Assembly (NCBI GenBank): GCA_004195635.1
Contig: PSPT01000012.1
Span: forward strand, 1-43,718
DNA: 43,718 bases
Direction of reading: 5' to 3'
From: Methanobacteriota archaeon
GTDB taxonomy: Archaea; Thermoplasmatota; Poseidoniia; Poseidoniales; Poseidoniaceae
The position numbers were made by a program, and so were the translations under genes. Positions 7,258-17,028 of the stretch are shown piece by piece. The notes below the pieces were generated by a model. That model saw only the letters and a list, made by a program, of their open reading frames with translations, was not told the origin of the DNA and did no database searches. The first letter of the stretch is position 1; the number at the start of each line of letters is the position of its first letter.

Positions 7258-8676
7258 TCAAAGTGAAGTGCTTGCGGAAACTTTTTGCCCGCCAATATCC
7301 TTGCCGTTAAGCCCATCAATTACATAACTCACCTTGGTTTTGTGAATACAAACAATTGAATCATTCTGGTTAAGGTAGATTTCTCCAACTGCCATTTCAT
7401 CCATTTTCACAGCACTCAACACTGCTTCAAGAAGTGATAATTTTGACAAACCATGTTCTTTACCTACATTGATTCCAATCTTCACCATGCCGAAAACATC
7501 TGATAATTCTCCAAAATCCTCTCGCCATTTTACTGGATCCTTGTCAACACCTTCAGGCAATTCTGGTGTCTCTACTTCTGGGATAACCAAATCGTAAGTC
7601 CCTTGAATTTTATTGAGTAAAGGGGCATCGTCTCGTGAGGTAAATGACCAAGCCTCTCCTCTACGACCTGCTCTTCCTGTTCGACCAATTCGGTGAATGA
7701 ATGAATCAACATCGTTTGGAATATCGTAGTTTACCACCATTGTGACGCCTTCCACATCTAAGCCTCTTGCTGCAACATCAGTCGCTACAACGGTTGCAAA
7801 TTCACCAGCCTTGAAACTGTTGAGAACCTTTTCCCTCTTGTTTTGCGCTAAGTCTCCGTGTAATCCGGTTGCCTCGATTCTACACTTTCGCAGGCGTTCT
7901 ACGATAAGGTCAACCATTCTCTTTGTATTGGTAAATACAATTGTTTGTCCATCTCTTTGTTGCTGAATGGTTAAGAGTCGCCCGAGTGCCCACAATTTGT
8001 TGCCTCGGCCGATATTAATATTGAAAAGATCAACCGGTGGCAAATCAATTTCCATATCGCCGATTTGCACAAATTCAGCATCACTCATGAATTGGTTTGC
8101 CGCATCAAGAATTTCGGGAGGGAAAGTAGCGCTAAACAGGAGAGTGCGTGAACGGCTTGTCATTTTCTCTAATACCCAAAGGATGTCAGGCATAAATCCC
8201 ATGTCAAGCATGCGGTCTGCTTCATCAAGTGCCAGAATTTGCGGATTTTCTAAATTAATGTGTCCCCGTTTTGTCATATCCATTACTCGGCCAGGTGTTC
8301 CAACGATGATGTCAACACCTGAATCCAATTGTTTGGCCTGCTTGTCAATATCAGTGCCTCCGTAAACAGTGGCGATAATAATTCCCTTGGCACCTTGGAT
8401 TTGTCGCATCTCCTCAGCAACTTGGTTCGCCAATTCACGAGTCGGACAAAGAAGCAATGCTTGTAATTCACCACTTGCATTAACAGATTCTAATATTGGA
8501 ATTCCAAAAGCGCCGGTTTTTCCAGAACCAGTGCGAGCTTGCCCGATAATGTCGCCGCCTTTACGTGCAACTGGAATCGCTTCAATTTGAATGGGAGTTG
8601 GCTCTATCCAACCGAGGGCAGCAACACCCTTTTGAATATCATCATCTAGGTCCCAGTCTGTGAATTTTTTTTGCAT
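7258..8676 (-). CDS. DEAD-box RNA helicase with DbpA-like RNA-binding domain
   Basis: This 472-residue ATP-dependent RNA helicase has every core motif in order: Q motif (F5, PTPIQ to Q30), motif I ARTGSGKT (K53), PTRELA, GTPGR, DEAD (151-154), SAT (182-184), then VFTNTK, DVAARGLDV and HRIGRTGRAG. After residue ~395 a C-terminal region (KIGINVGKEHGLS ... VIDGLNGKDIGGQKV) fits the RRM-like domain of bacterial DbpA and CsdA, which binds rRNA hairpins. It probably remodels rRNA or mRNA in the cytoplasm. The gene stands alone on the minus strand between the archaeosortase and a small basic protein. DbpA-type tails are far better known in bacteria, which suggests transfer. Confidence 0.93.
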   Translation of the reverse strand: MQKKFTDWDLDDDIQKGVAALGWIEPTPIQIEAIPVARKGGDIIGQARTGSGKTGAFGIPILESVNASGELQALLLCPTRELANQVAEEMRQIQGAKGIIIATVYGGTDIDKQAKQLDSGVDIIVGTPGRVMDMTKRGHINLENPQILALDEADRMLDMGFMPDILWVLEKMTSRSRTLLFSATFPPEILDAANQFMSDAEFVQIGDMEIDLPPVDLFNINIGRGNKLWALGRLLTIQQQRDGQTIVFTNTKRMVDLIVERLRKCRIEATGLHGDLAQNKREKVLNSFKAGEFATVVATDVAARGLDVEGVTMVVNYDIPNDVDSFIHRIGRTGRAGRRGEAWSFTSRDDAPLLNKIQGTYDLVIPEVETPELPEGVDKDPVKWREDFGELSDVFGMVKIGINVGKEHGLSKLSLLEAVLSAVKMDEMAVGEIYLNQNDSIVCIHKTKVSYVIDGLNGKDIGGQKVSASTSL

Positions 8677-8740
8677 TATGGATCACCTTTTTGCCTCATT
8701 GGTCTAAGGGGCCACTGAGGCGTTGCGGCCCAGGAATAAC

Positions 8741-8950
8741 TCAAAGTTCGGCGTCACGGAGTTCCTCTTGTAGAGTGCCCATCCAGTACTTTTTTGCGTT
8801 CTCACGAGTGAGTGGACGCCGAGTCTGACGGACGTGTTCTAATATGTATTGGCGGAATTTAAGAGACTTAGTTCGGTTGTAACCTTTTGGGGTCACTCCT
8901 TCCCATAGTTTCTCGAATTGGTCAGCCTTATCGTTGAATTTGACAGCCAT
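8741..8950 (-). CDS. small basic protein of unknown function
   Basis: From ATG 8950 the product is 69 residues (MAVKFNDKADQF...). A longer frame begins at 8983. The shorter start is favoured because AGGTG lies about 9 bases upstream of it. The protein is rich in Lys, Arg and Glu (KGYNRTKSLKFRQY, RQTRRPLTRENAKKYW), looks helical, and has no membrane segment or cysteine motif. It could bind nucleic acid, but nothing proves this. It lies upstream of the DEAD-box helicase gene on the same strand with a 64-base gap, so the two might share a transcript. Confidence 0.6.
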   Translation of the reverse strand: MAVKFNDKADQFEKLWEGVTPKGYNRTKSLKFRQYILEHVRQTRRPLTRENAKKYWMGTLQEELRDAEL

Positions 8951-9215
8951 GAAAGTACACCTAGCGAAGCGGCGACCGAGCAAGCCTTCTTAACCCTGCC
9001 GAAGTAAATATGCACATTCATATTTCATCATTAGTACAATAATGACATCCGAGCGCTCTTTCTTGAGGGAAAATTTGTGAGTGTAGGGTTGTTTCTCAAA
9101 GCACTCGTGAGAAAATCGCGGAGGATAATAGGCGTCGAAGGTGACGGGGGTAAGTAGCATCGGAAATTAAGAGATTGATGCAGAATTTCATTTAAGTAAG
9201 TAATTACATACTCGG

Positions 9216-10691
9216 TTAATACAAGTCGGAATCATCCAATCTATCGCTCTTTTCGGGATCAGTAAAGTCATTGTCAAAATCATCATCATCCAAATAATCA
9301 TCTTGGCTAATACTCTTGTACCCCTTGAATTTGTTGGCAGATTGTTTAGATTTATTATTACCCTCAGATGCATTATCCTTAGATTCATCTTGAGGGTCCG
9401 CCGCTTGTTTTAGATTCTTTCGCTTGTAGAGATTGCGGTGTGCGGTATTTCTCTCGCCACCACCTGTGCTATCCGCGCTATTTGACTCGGGGAATTCAAT
9501 TATTGGAGCATCATTTTTGGGCTCAGGTGAAATTGATTTGCCATCAAGGACTCCCTCTTCCAAAGCCATAATTGCCTTATCTCTATCAGGGATTGGAATT
9601 GCTGGTTGGAGGAAGCGATTCTTTGAACTTTCATCCCCTTCCAACTCTTCATCAAAGATCATAGCTTCAAGTCGCTCAATAATCTCAGGGTTCAATTCCT
9701 GACGGATTAATTCGTTCGCTAAATCTCTAGCCTCTATCTCGCTCAAGAACCGCGGCACTAAGCGGATACAAGCCATGCGGACAGAGATCTCGCGATGGCG
9801 TACACCCTGCATGACGAGACTGCGGAATCGCATTGAAGTGGTGTCGAGAACATTTAGGCATTTTACAATCCTATCTCGTACTTTATTATCATCGTCAAAT
9901 ATTCCAATTTCAACAACTAATAGAGCAACTTTTGGATAATGATTTGCAAGTGTGGATAATGAATTAGCAGCAGAACGCCGAACTTGTACATCCTCATCTT
10001 GCATAGACCATGTGATTAAATCCCAAACTGCTGAACCACCCTTTTCAATTAAGCCACGAAGTAATTTTGCTGACTCCCGTCTCAACTCCACATTATCTTC
10101 TTGAAGAATATCGTCTAAATGTCCAACCACAACGTCGGGCCACACTTTTACCATTCCGCGCAATCCTCGCCACGCTTCTTTTCGCCGCCCTTTATCTGAA
10201 TGGCGCAATTCATCAATCATCATGTAATGAGTTGCAGAAGGAAATACTGAAGCAACATCACCTAAACATTTGCTTGCAGCTTGGCGCACTTCTGCAACAG
10301 GGTCATCAAGAAGCACTTCCATCACCTCAAAAAGTTCGCCAGAATGTTGTTCTGCAACCAAGGGTAATGCTTGAAGCGCAGCAATTCGCACCTCATCATC
10401 TTGATCAATCAACGCCTCCTCAAGAATTTTGTGAACGATATGAATCTGAATTCCAATTAGCCGTGATAATGCTCTAACGCCAGAGGCCTTGCCCAATTTC
10501 ATATCGTTCCATTTCCAATTAACTGTGACTGATTCAATCTCGCCACTTGCGAGTGAAATGATGTCTTCAGCCCTAATAATTGACCAAGGTCCTTCATCAA
10601 TTACTGTCTCAACCTTCTTGCGCTTTGGTGCGTTGCCGACATTCAGCGGCAAACCTGTTCTCGGGTCCCGGGCGATATATTCACGTGACAT
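9216..10691 (-). CDS. HEAT-repeat protein with acidic disordered tail
   Basis: The 491-residue protein has about six to eight HEAT-like helical pairs from residue ~70 to 340. Typical repeat cores are DQDDEVRIAALQALPLVAE, DPVAEVRQAASKCLGDVA, EDVQVRRSAANSLSTLA and DDDNKVRDRIVKCLNVL. Such solenoids bind protein partners. The last ~125 residues are polar and acidic (DDYLDDDDFDNDF, DRLDDSDLY) and look disordered. No signal peptide or membrane helix is present, so it should be cytoplasmic. The gene is divergent from the Kelch surface protein across a 113-base gap. The partner and process are unknown. Confidence 0.8.
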   Translation of the reverse strand: MSREYIARDPRTGLPLNVGNAPKRKKVETVIDEGPWSIIRAEDIISLASGEIESVTVNWKWNDMKLGKASGVRALSRLIGIQIHIVHKILEEALIDQDDEVRIAALQALPLVAEQHSGELFEVMEVLLDDPVAEVRQAASKCLGDVASVFPSATHYMMIDELRHSDKGRRKEAWRGLRGMVKVWPDVVVGHLDDILQEDNVELRRESAKLLRGLIEKGGSAVWDLITWSMQDEDVQVRRSAANSLSTLANHYPKVALLVVEIGIFDDDNKVRDRIVKCLNVLDTTSMRFRSLVMQGVRHREISVRMACIRLVPRFLSEIEARDLANELIRQELNPEIIERLEAMIFDEELEGDESSKNRFLQPAIPIPDRDKAIMALEEGVLDGKSISPEPKNDAPIIEFPESNSADSTGGGERNTAHRNLYKRKNLKQAADPQDESKDNASEGNNKSKQSANKFKGYKSISQDDYLDDDDFDNDFTDPEKSDRLDDSDLY

Positions 10692-10770
10692 AGGAGGTCC
10701 TGTCCGAGGCCCGCAGAGTGGCCACCCTCCTTGAACCCTTCACTTAATTTACAATATTATTTTTTGCTAA

Positions 10771-10782
10771 TTATTATATTTT
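10771..10782 (+). promoter_or_regulatory. TATA-like box before the Kelch surface protein
   Basis: TTATTATATTTT ends 22 bases before ATG 10805. This spacing suits a nearly leaderless archaeal transcript. It supports ATG 10805 as the true start rather than the later in-frame ATGs. Confidence 0.45.
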
Positions 10783-10804
10783 TGCGTCAATTATTCGTAG
10801 TATT

Positions 10805-13800
10805 ATGCACGCAATGCAGGTTTTGAATCCCTTTTCAAATGAACACCCGTCCGAAATGCACAAAGTCGGCACACGCAGCCAAATGGTTATGCGAGGGTGC
10901 CGGATTCAACAGATTCTAGTTTCGGCAATTTTTTTGCTGCTGGCAATTAATCCTTTGTTAATTGACAAAGCAACTCAGAATGATGGTGATTTTTTCGGCC
11001 CAGCAGGTATATTTTCTGACGGTGGAAGCGAGTCAAGTGATGATGGCAAAGATAAATCGCCCCGAGGGGGTAATGCGGTTCTTTCAGACGTTTCCACTTC
11101 TCAGGTATCATTTTACGAGGATGACTGGAATGACACAGGTGTTATCAAAGTTGGATTATCCGTTGGAGATGACGGAAAGGCAATCCTAAATCGGCCGGGG
11201 ATAACTTGGAACAATCCGCAATTTTCACTAGCAATAAGCCGAACTGGTGCAGCTGTAGTTGCTATCCCGGGCTCAAATCTCACTTGGATTATGGGTGGAA
11301 AACATGACCCTGATCCAATGCAAAGTGGAGATGAGTTTTTTTCTTCAGAAATTGAAATCTATAATATCGAAACTGAAACGACACAGAATATTGCACCGAT
11401 GCCTAAACCTGCTGCCTATGCAGATGCGGTAATAATGAATGACAATATTGTAGTAATTGGCGATTGGTGGCCGGGTTCGAGCAATCCTTCAATTACAAGT
11501 AAAGGCCAAGTGTTGATTTATAATTTCACCAACTCTTCATGGTGGAATGGCTCTTCAATGCCCAATGGTAAGGAGGTGGGACATGCCGGAGTCGCAGCTT
11601 TGGGGCAATATATCTATGTGGCGGGGGGTGTGAAAAATTCCCAAGGTACTGATGCCGTAAATCGGACTTTAAGGTATGACTTAGCAAATGATTCATGGGC
11701 CGAAGTGGCTCATATGAATCGCTCCAAATTTGCCCTCGCTCTTGTTCCCTTTCACGGCAAATTATATGCGCTTGGAGGGGGAGTAAAAACCATTTCGTGG
11801 GGTGCACCCACTCCTTCGAAAGTGATTGAAGTATATGATCCAACTTTGGATAATTGGACTCACCTTAATTCCACAATGCCCTTTACTTCTTCAGGATTGA
11901 GTGGTGTTGTAAGGCATGATGAGATTCTCGTTATGGGTGGAACTGGGGTCAAGAAAGTCGCCTCATGGAATCCAGAAACGGATACTTGGCGCAGTTTCCC
12001 AGATATGCTGGTCAGTTCAGCAGACAGCGCTGTTCTTGCAATAAATGGCACAGTTCATACATTTGGAGGAGATATGTCAAATAATCCTTACTCTGCATGG
12101 GGGGCTCAATTTATGGATGATATTCAACGAATTGAGAAGGTAATAATGATAGATGGCTTCCTTATCAGTAATATGCTTGATTTAAGGCCAGCGACTTCGG
12201 CAAATGCACAACTGCGTTCAATAAACATCAGTGCCATCGAGCCGGAAAACACCAGTGTGACTTTCCAAATTAGGTATGGATATGATGCAATTACAGCCGG
12301 ATTACGCTCGTGGGAAGGTCCGGATGGTACTTCACAATCTTGGTATGAAGCCGGCGAGTATGCCCTGAATGTACCTGGAATTACGAATTCCTTGCAGTAC
12401 AAGGTCCGCCTGGCGACAACAGCCCTTGATAATTGGATAATTCCTACACTTTCAAACGTAAGCGTTGAGGCTGCTCACGCTGCATTTTATGCGCCACTAC
12501 CGGCAGTCATTCACCCGTTGGGTCAGAGTTTCTTGGTGAGTACTGAGCACGCTGATGACGCAGGTACTGAATTTTGGCTGACTTTGCAACCTTCTGCTTC
12601 AGGAGGAGGGGGTATAGGTGCTGCGACCACCTTGATGCTGAATGGCAGTGTCATTTCAATCGATGATCCGCAAGGCTTGCTTAATTTGCTTCCTTCGGCT
12701 ACAACTTCAGTTGTTGGCGACACAACCTTTGTAGATTGGAATTTGAGTATCTCTGATACTCAGCCTTCTACTCATATCATGTTTAGGACTGGAAATTTAG
12801 TTCCAGGTCAAGATATTGTCAGCGCATTGAATTATCTAGAACTGGTGCCAGTTAGCATTGACCAAAATCTAGTTGTCGGTATTTCAAATTTGACAATAAA
12901 TAGTACTGCGGTTGAGATTCATGATGGTGCAGTAATGACTGACGGGCAAATTTTGGATATGCAAATAAGTGCTGCATTTGCTGACGGAAGTACAATAGAA
13001 CATGGTAATTTTGAATGGCGGGTAATCGGAACAACCGAATTAACAAATGGAACCGGGTGGGATAATTGGACTGAAGAATGGGGTATAGAGAATAATTCAC
13101 TGGTATTTTTGCCTAGCGAGGTATCCGGCTTCATCAACCTGCAACTGGAGGTTAGAACTGGATTAGGTATTGACCTTGTTTGGGATGGAGTTGATATTGA
13201 TATTACGAGCGATGGTGACAATGCCCTTCTTCTTTCGAGTGTACCTGCAAATGACTCATATGTTAATTCACATCAAATGCAAAATGTCACGGCATTGATT
13301 GGTGATAGCGGTGGCCCCGATCCTAATGAAACAGAGGTGTTCGTTTGGATTGAGGGTAATAACGACACCAACTCCGATGGTATAGCTGATTTTGGCGAAT
13401 ATTACTCGAGCCAATGGGGCCTTGAGGGTGGTAATGGACTTTGGTTTGTCAATCTCTCATTGGATGATTCAAATAATCCTGACCATGGCACCGTTAAAGT
13501 AAAGATAGAGGGAATGGATAAAGCAGGTCGACCAATTGGTGAAATGGGTAATGGAGTAATTGAATTTGAATGGCAAACACGCGATGCAAGACTTGCTCAA
13601 GTCCTCAGTCTGCGTAATCTTACTGAAGAAATCCTCGGGGTGGGGCAGTTAATTGAGCCTAATCAGATAGTTGGTTGGTCTATTGATCTTTCAGACTACA
13701 ACTCCGTTTCGGATATCACAGAACTGACTCTAACACTTGGTGGGGACGAGGACTTGGGTATACGTTATGTTGTTGAGACGGGAGTTTGTATGAATTTGGA

Positions 13801-15727
13801 TGGCCGATTGATTCCCGACAAGACCTCCTGTCATTCAACAATAATATCTGAAGTACTAACTTTGGATGTGGAGTTTGCAGCTGACTGGTCTTTCGAAAAC
13901 CAGGGGCTAATTCCTGGACAGATTGATATTTCTGCAGTCGATATTGATGGCGTTAATGATACCTGGAGTAAAAATTCATCATGGTATCTCTCTAAAGAGG
14001 TGACCTCAAACACAATATCTTTGACCGAGAACTCCGGCTTAGTACAGGGTTCTATAGTGAATGATTATTATGCAATGCCAAGTGATGAGGTAGCATGGTT
14101 AATAGAATTGATTCATAGCGATTCGGGGAAATTGGTAAATGGGCCATTTTCACTGTACTGGCAAGGTACCATTCAAGGTGAAACTTGGATAGGAGTTAGT
14201 ACAGTATTTGCAGAAAATGGTACAATTACTGCTGTTTTTCAACTGCCACAAAGTGAAGGTCTACTAGATGCAACAATCTCAATAAGAGACACTGCTGATT
14301 CAACTGAAATAGCATCTCTATATCTACCAGCAATCCATATTGATGGTACTGCACCAATTCTTCAAGATTCGCAAAAAGTAATCATGGAGAGCCGGTATGC
14401 ACTTAATGATGTATCAGTAATTGTCAATATATTAGAAGCGGAAAGTTGGACCGGTAATCTTTCAATCTCCTGTCAAGTAAGGGCGATTAGTGGCGATTGG
14501 TCTATTGTTACCTTCGCAGCCACCCCAGATACTATTTTTGGCGAATTGGTATTATTCCAATATGACATGGATATCCAAAACATTGGTGATGCTTCGCAAT
14601 TGTCTGACGTTGCAAATTTCGCTTGTTGGGTGGAGGGATTTGATGACGCAGGTAATGCTCTTGAATTAGTAGAAGATGGAAGTAATCACCAATCATCCCC
14701 ATGGTTTTCCCTGTTAATGCCATCTAACGGACCCGATCTTGACGTGAAATTGAATTGGAAGCAGTCGATGTCTGAATTGTCAATTGATAAGGAAATACTT
14801 GCTGAGGTTGTTGTGACGAATCTCGATGAAACAATAGACCGCCAATTTAATCTTACAATTTGGTTACAAAACGGTGAGGAAGAACCGGTAGTTGCATTCC
14901 GCAACACTCGCACAAATGGATTAGTGTCGGGGCGTGAGTGGATAATGGGATTCGGCATTACCCCCAATGCAACGGGCGATTGGACACTCACAGCAATGAT
15001 TGATAGTGGCGAAAAAATTGCTGAACTCAATGAATCAAATAACGTTGCAAGGGCAAATTTTTCGCTCAATCCAGAATCTCAAGGAATCATTGACATTCTC
15101 CTGTCACCTTCTGGGCTAGGCGGCATTTCTCTCTTAGTATTAGTTGCTATTACACTTGTAATTCTTCGCAATAAACGTGAGGCTGATGGCTCATTGACGA
15201 AGGCAAAATCTAGCGCAGGCCCAAGTTCAGGTCCGCCGAGCGGCCCTCCTGCCCCGCGTACAAAATCTAGTGAGGGCGACAAAGGTGGAAGGAAAGGACC
15301 CCCTCCAAATCTTCCGCACAAATCTACCTCTGCGGCTGTTTCCGAGGAGCTACTTCCCACAATGGACATCGCCAGTGCTGCTGATGCCTTGGCTTCTATA
15401 TCCCCTTCTATAGAGGATATTATGCCATCTTTTGGCGTGGATAATTCCGCCCAACTAATTTCACGAGCCGAAAATGATGGCGTTGAAGATGCTCAAGATG
15501 CAACAGACGTTACGACTGGCGATAATGGCAACGATGCAAATAATGCAAATACAAATTCCGTCGCTTCAAGTCCTTCTGTGCTCACGGTTGGGGCGACGGT
15601 TAGCGATTGGGAGCAACTGCCGTGGGGTGGCGAATATGAATATCGTCCCGAAGGCACTTTCTATGTTGGCGAAAATATTGGTATTTGGAAGTCAATTGAT
15701 GAGGGGAAATTTATTCGCGTTGAGTAA
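10805..15727 (+). CDS. giant surface protein: Kelch propeller, CARDB domain, cytoplasmic WE-LP-GGEY tail
   Basis: The 1640-residue protein has a long N region and a hydrophobic signal or anchor helix at about 37-53 (LVSAIFLLLAINPLLI). Kelch repeats span ~160-424 (YVAGGVKN, LYALGGGV, ILVMGGTG, HTFGGD, with W and Y at blade positions), likely a six-bladed propeller. A long beta-rich stalk follows, then a CARDB domain (~1309-1421; ELNESNNVARANFSL). One transmembrane helix (~1437-1455) precedes a Pro/Ser/Gly-rich cytoplasmic tail. The last 39 residues, starting with W1602, form a conserved-looking module (WEQLPWGGEY) also found at the end of the protein at 29628. It probably senses or binds outside and contacts a cytoplasmic partner. 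No catalytic motif was found. Confidence 0.85.
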   Translation: MHAMQVLNPFSNEHPSEMHKVGTRSQMVMRGCRIQQILVSAIFLLLAINPLLIDKATQNDGDFFGPAGIFSDGGSESSDDGKDKSPRGGNAVLSDVSTSQVSFYEDDWNDTGVIKVGLSVGDDGKAILNRPGITWNNPQFSLAISRTGAAVVAIPGSNLTWIMGGKHDPDPMQSGDEFFSSEIEIYNIETETTQNIAPMPKPAAYADAVIMNDNIVVIGDWWPGSSNPSITSKGQVLIYNFTNSSWWNGSSMPNGKEVGHAGVAALGQYIYVAGGVKNSQGTDAVNRTLRYDLANDSWAEVAHMNRSKFALALVPFHGKLYALGGGVKTISWGAPTPSKVIEVYDPTLDNWTHLNSTMPFTSSGLSGVVRHDEILVMGGTGVKKVASWNPETDTWRSFPDMLVSSADSAVLAINGTVHTFGGDMSNNPYSAWGAQFMDDIQRIEKVIMIDGFLISNMLDLRPATSANAQLRSINISAIEPENTSVTFQIRYGYDAITAGLRSWEGPDGTSQSWYEAGEYALNVPGITNSLQYKVRLATTALDNWIIPTLSNVSVEAAHAAFYAPLPAVIHPLGQSFLVSTEHADDAGTEFWLTLQPSASGGGGIGAATTLMLNGSVISIDDPQGLLNLLPSATTSVVGDTTFVDWNLSISDTQPSTHIMFRTGNLVPGQDIVSALNYLELVPVSIDQNLVVGISNLTINSTAVEIHDGAVMTDGQILDMQISAAFADGSTIEHGNFEWRVIGTTELTNGTGWDNWTEEWGIENNSLVFLPSEVSGFINLQLEVRTGLGIDLVWDGVDIDITSDGDNALLLSSVPANDSYVNSHQMQNVTALIGDSGGPDPNETEVFVWIEGNNDTNSDGIADFGEYYSSQWGLEGGNGLWFVNLSLDDSNNPDHGTVKVKIEGMDKAGRPIGEMGNGVIEFEWQTRDARLAQVLSLRNLTEEILGVGQLIEPNQIVGWSIDLSDYNSVSDITELTLTLGGDEDLGIRYVVETGVCMNLDGRLIPDKTSCHSTIISEVLTLDVEFAADWSFENQGLIPGQIDISAVDIDGVNDTWSKNSSWYLSKEVTSNTISLTENSGLVQGSIVNDYYAMPSDEVAWLIELIHSDSGKLVNGPFSLYWQGTIQGETWIGVSTVFAENGTITAVFQLPQSEGLLDATISIRDTADSTEIASLYLPAIHIDGTAPILQDSQKVIMESRYALNDVSVIVNILEAESWTGNLSISCQVRAISGDWSIVTFAATPDTIFGELVLFQYDMDIQNIGDASQLSDVANFACWVEGFDDAGNALELVEDGSNHQSSPWFSLLMPSNGPDLDVKLNWKQSMSELSIDKEILAEVVVTNLDETIDRQFNLTIWLQNGEEEPVVAFRNTRTNGLVSGREWIMGFGITPNATGDWTLTAMIDSGEKIAELNESNNVARANFSLNPESQGIIDILLSPSGLGGISLLVLVAITLVILRNKREADGSLTKAKSSAGPSSGPPSGPPAPRTKSSEGDKGGRKGPPPNLPHKSTSAAVSEELLPTMDIASAADALASISPSIEDIMPSFGVDNSAQLISRAENDGVEDAQDATDVTTGDNGNDANNANTNSVASSPSVLTVGATVSDWEQLPWGGEYEYRPEGTFYVGENIGIWKSIDEGKFIRVE

Positions 15728-15807
15728 TGGAATGGCGAGTAATTATTTCTATTAATTCCAATCTTCAAGGGAATTCATGCGATGGAAATGCGGCTATGTT
15801 CATCAGT

Positions 15808-16311
15808 TTACCATTCGGCAAGGGCAGGATTATTAGATAGATTTTTTTGCACAATCGGGTTGCTAATGTATCTTAGGCGCAACCATTCTTGATACACTGC
15901 GTCAATTTCAACATATTCGTGTGAAATTGTGGCTAATCTTGCATTGAATTTTTTCTGAAAAGAATTTGAATAGCGTTGCAATTCATTTTGGATGTCCTTG
16001 ACACCGATATAATCGCCATGCTCTACCGACCGCACAATGTACCGAAAGCCATCACCTAGACCGGCTCTCGCCATTCTATCGTGGATCTCAAGTGACCGAG
16101 ATACAATGCCTGGAGCATCATTTTCAACGACCATATTTCTTAACTCTGTGAGCAATGAGACTGCCTGGAGTTCCTCTGAGATATAATCGATTACTCTTTC
16201 ATCTCCTTTCATCATTTCTACAATACGCGAATTGCTTACTCCTGGGTATTTGCGAATGAGTTGATAGACAGCACGAAGATGAGGAGGAACCCTATTTCTT
16301 CGCGGCGGCAT
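15808..16311 (-). CDS. hypothetical protein with N-terminal winged-helix-like region
   Basis: This 167-residue soluble protein starts with a basic MPPRRNRVPP. A stretch resembling a winged-helix DNA-binding domain follows (LRAVYQLIRKYPGVSNSRIVEMMKGDERVIDYISEELQ, residues ~12-50). The remainder is helical and charged, ending with aromatic residues (YQEWLRLRYI). No cysteines or membrane segments are present. It is divergent from the gene at 16385. A regulatory role is possible but unproven, and no family is recognised. Confidence 0.6.
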   Translation of the reverse strand: MPPRRNRVPPHLRAVYQLIRKYPGVSNSRIVEMMKGDERVIDYISEELQAVSLLTELRNMVVENDAPGIVSRSLEIHDRMARAGLGDGFRYIVRSVEHGDYIGVKDIQNELQRYSNSFQKKFNARLATISHEYVEIDAVYQEWLRLRYISNPIVQKNLSNNPALAEW

Positions 16312-16384
16312 ATACTCTCCTTATCTTCTTCAAGCGAGAAGTTATCGGAACAGTTTTTTTGTTAAGTCCCTTTCGCAGCACTTA

Positions 16385-16960
16385 ATGGCACTTTTATCCG
16401 ATGGCGGTATCATTCGCCGATATGTGCTATTTGGCGGCCATCTGCAGCCAGGAAACATACCCATTACTGCAAGAGAAATTGCAGGGCAAAAAATATTCTT
16501 GGAAATTCGAAATGGCGCACATAAATTACCTATTGAAAAGATAAGGATACTTTCACAACATTGTGGTTATCTCATTGTTGATTCACACACGACAGACCAC
16601 CGAATTGCCATGGATTGCATATTGCTTGGAGCCGATGAAGCCTGCATTGACCATTCAACAACTTCGCAAGAGATTCAGATGCTACATGCGGCCACTGATA
16701 AATCGCTGATAAAAATCACTTTGGATCATTGGCCTCCGCTGAACTCAAGTTCAGATTCACATCATCAAGACTTGCTTCGTATTGCAGCAATTACTGGCAG
16801 AAATGCAGTAGTAATGACGACATCTAATGGCGTGCTACAAAAGTGGTGGGAGGATTTACCAGAGAATATCGCCAATGATTTTGACTGGCATTTTGCACCA
16901 AATGAAGGTAGAGTAATATCTTTAGAAAAGGACTTTCTTATTTCTGCTTGGTTGATATGA
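16385..16960 (+). CDS. uncharacterised alpha/beta protein (possibly TIM-barrel-like)
   Basis: The 191-residue product alternates predicted strands and helices: KIFLEIRNG, GYLIVDSHTTD, AMDCILLGADEACIDHS, LIKITLDHW and GRNAVVMTTSNGVL. The ILLGADEACID stretch recalls phosphate-binding barrels of the HisA type, but the family's usual N-terminal Asp motif is missing and the protein is short. It has no signal peptide. It lies 68 bases before the DUF2240 gene on the same strand, so the two may be cotranscribed. The function is unknown. Confidence 0.6.
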   Translation: MALLSDGGIIRRYVLFGGHLQPGNIPITAREIAGQKIFLEIRNGAHKLPIEKIRILSQHCGYLIVDSHTTDHRIAMDCILLGADEACIDHSTTSQEIQMLHAATDKSLIKITLDHWPPLNSSSDSHHQDLLRIAAITGRNAVVMTTSNGVLQKWWEDLPENIANDFDWHFAPNEGRVISLEKDFLISAWLI

Positions 16961-17028
16961 AAATACTGCCTTCGATGACTTGGCAAATAATTGAGCAAGT
17001 TAATGAATATCGCCTATTAGGATAGGGC

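Noticed and set aside
8984-9215. Gap between the small basic protein and the HEAT protein, checked for a C/D-box RNA or tRNA
   Set aside because: No cloverleaf and no properly spaced C and D boxes were found; only a 12-codon ORF is present.
15079-15369. 96-codon minus-strand frame, Gly/Pro/Leu-rich
   Set aside because: It mirrors the Pro/Ser-rich cytoplasmic linker of the Kelch protein on the plus strand.
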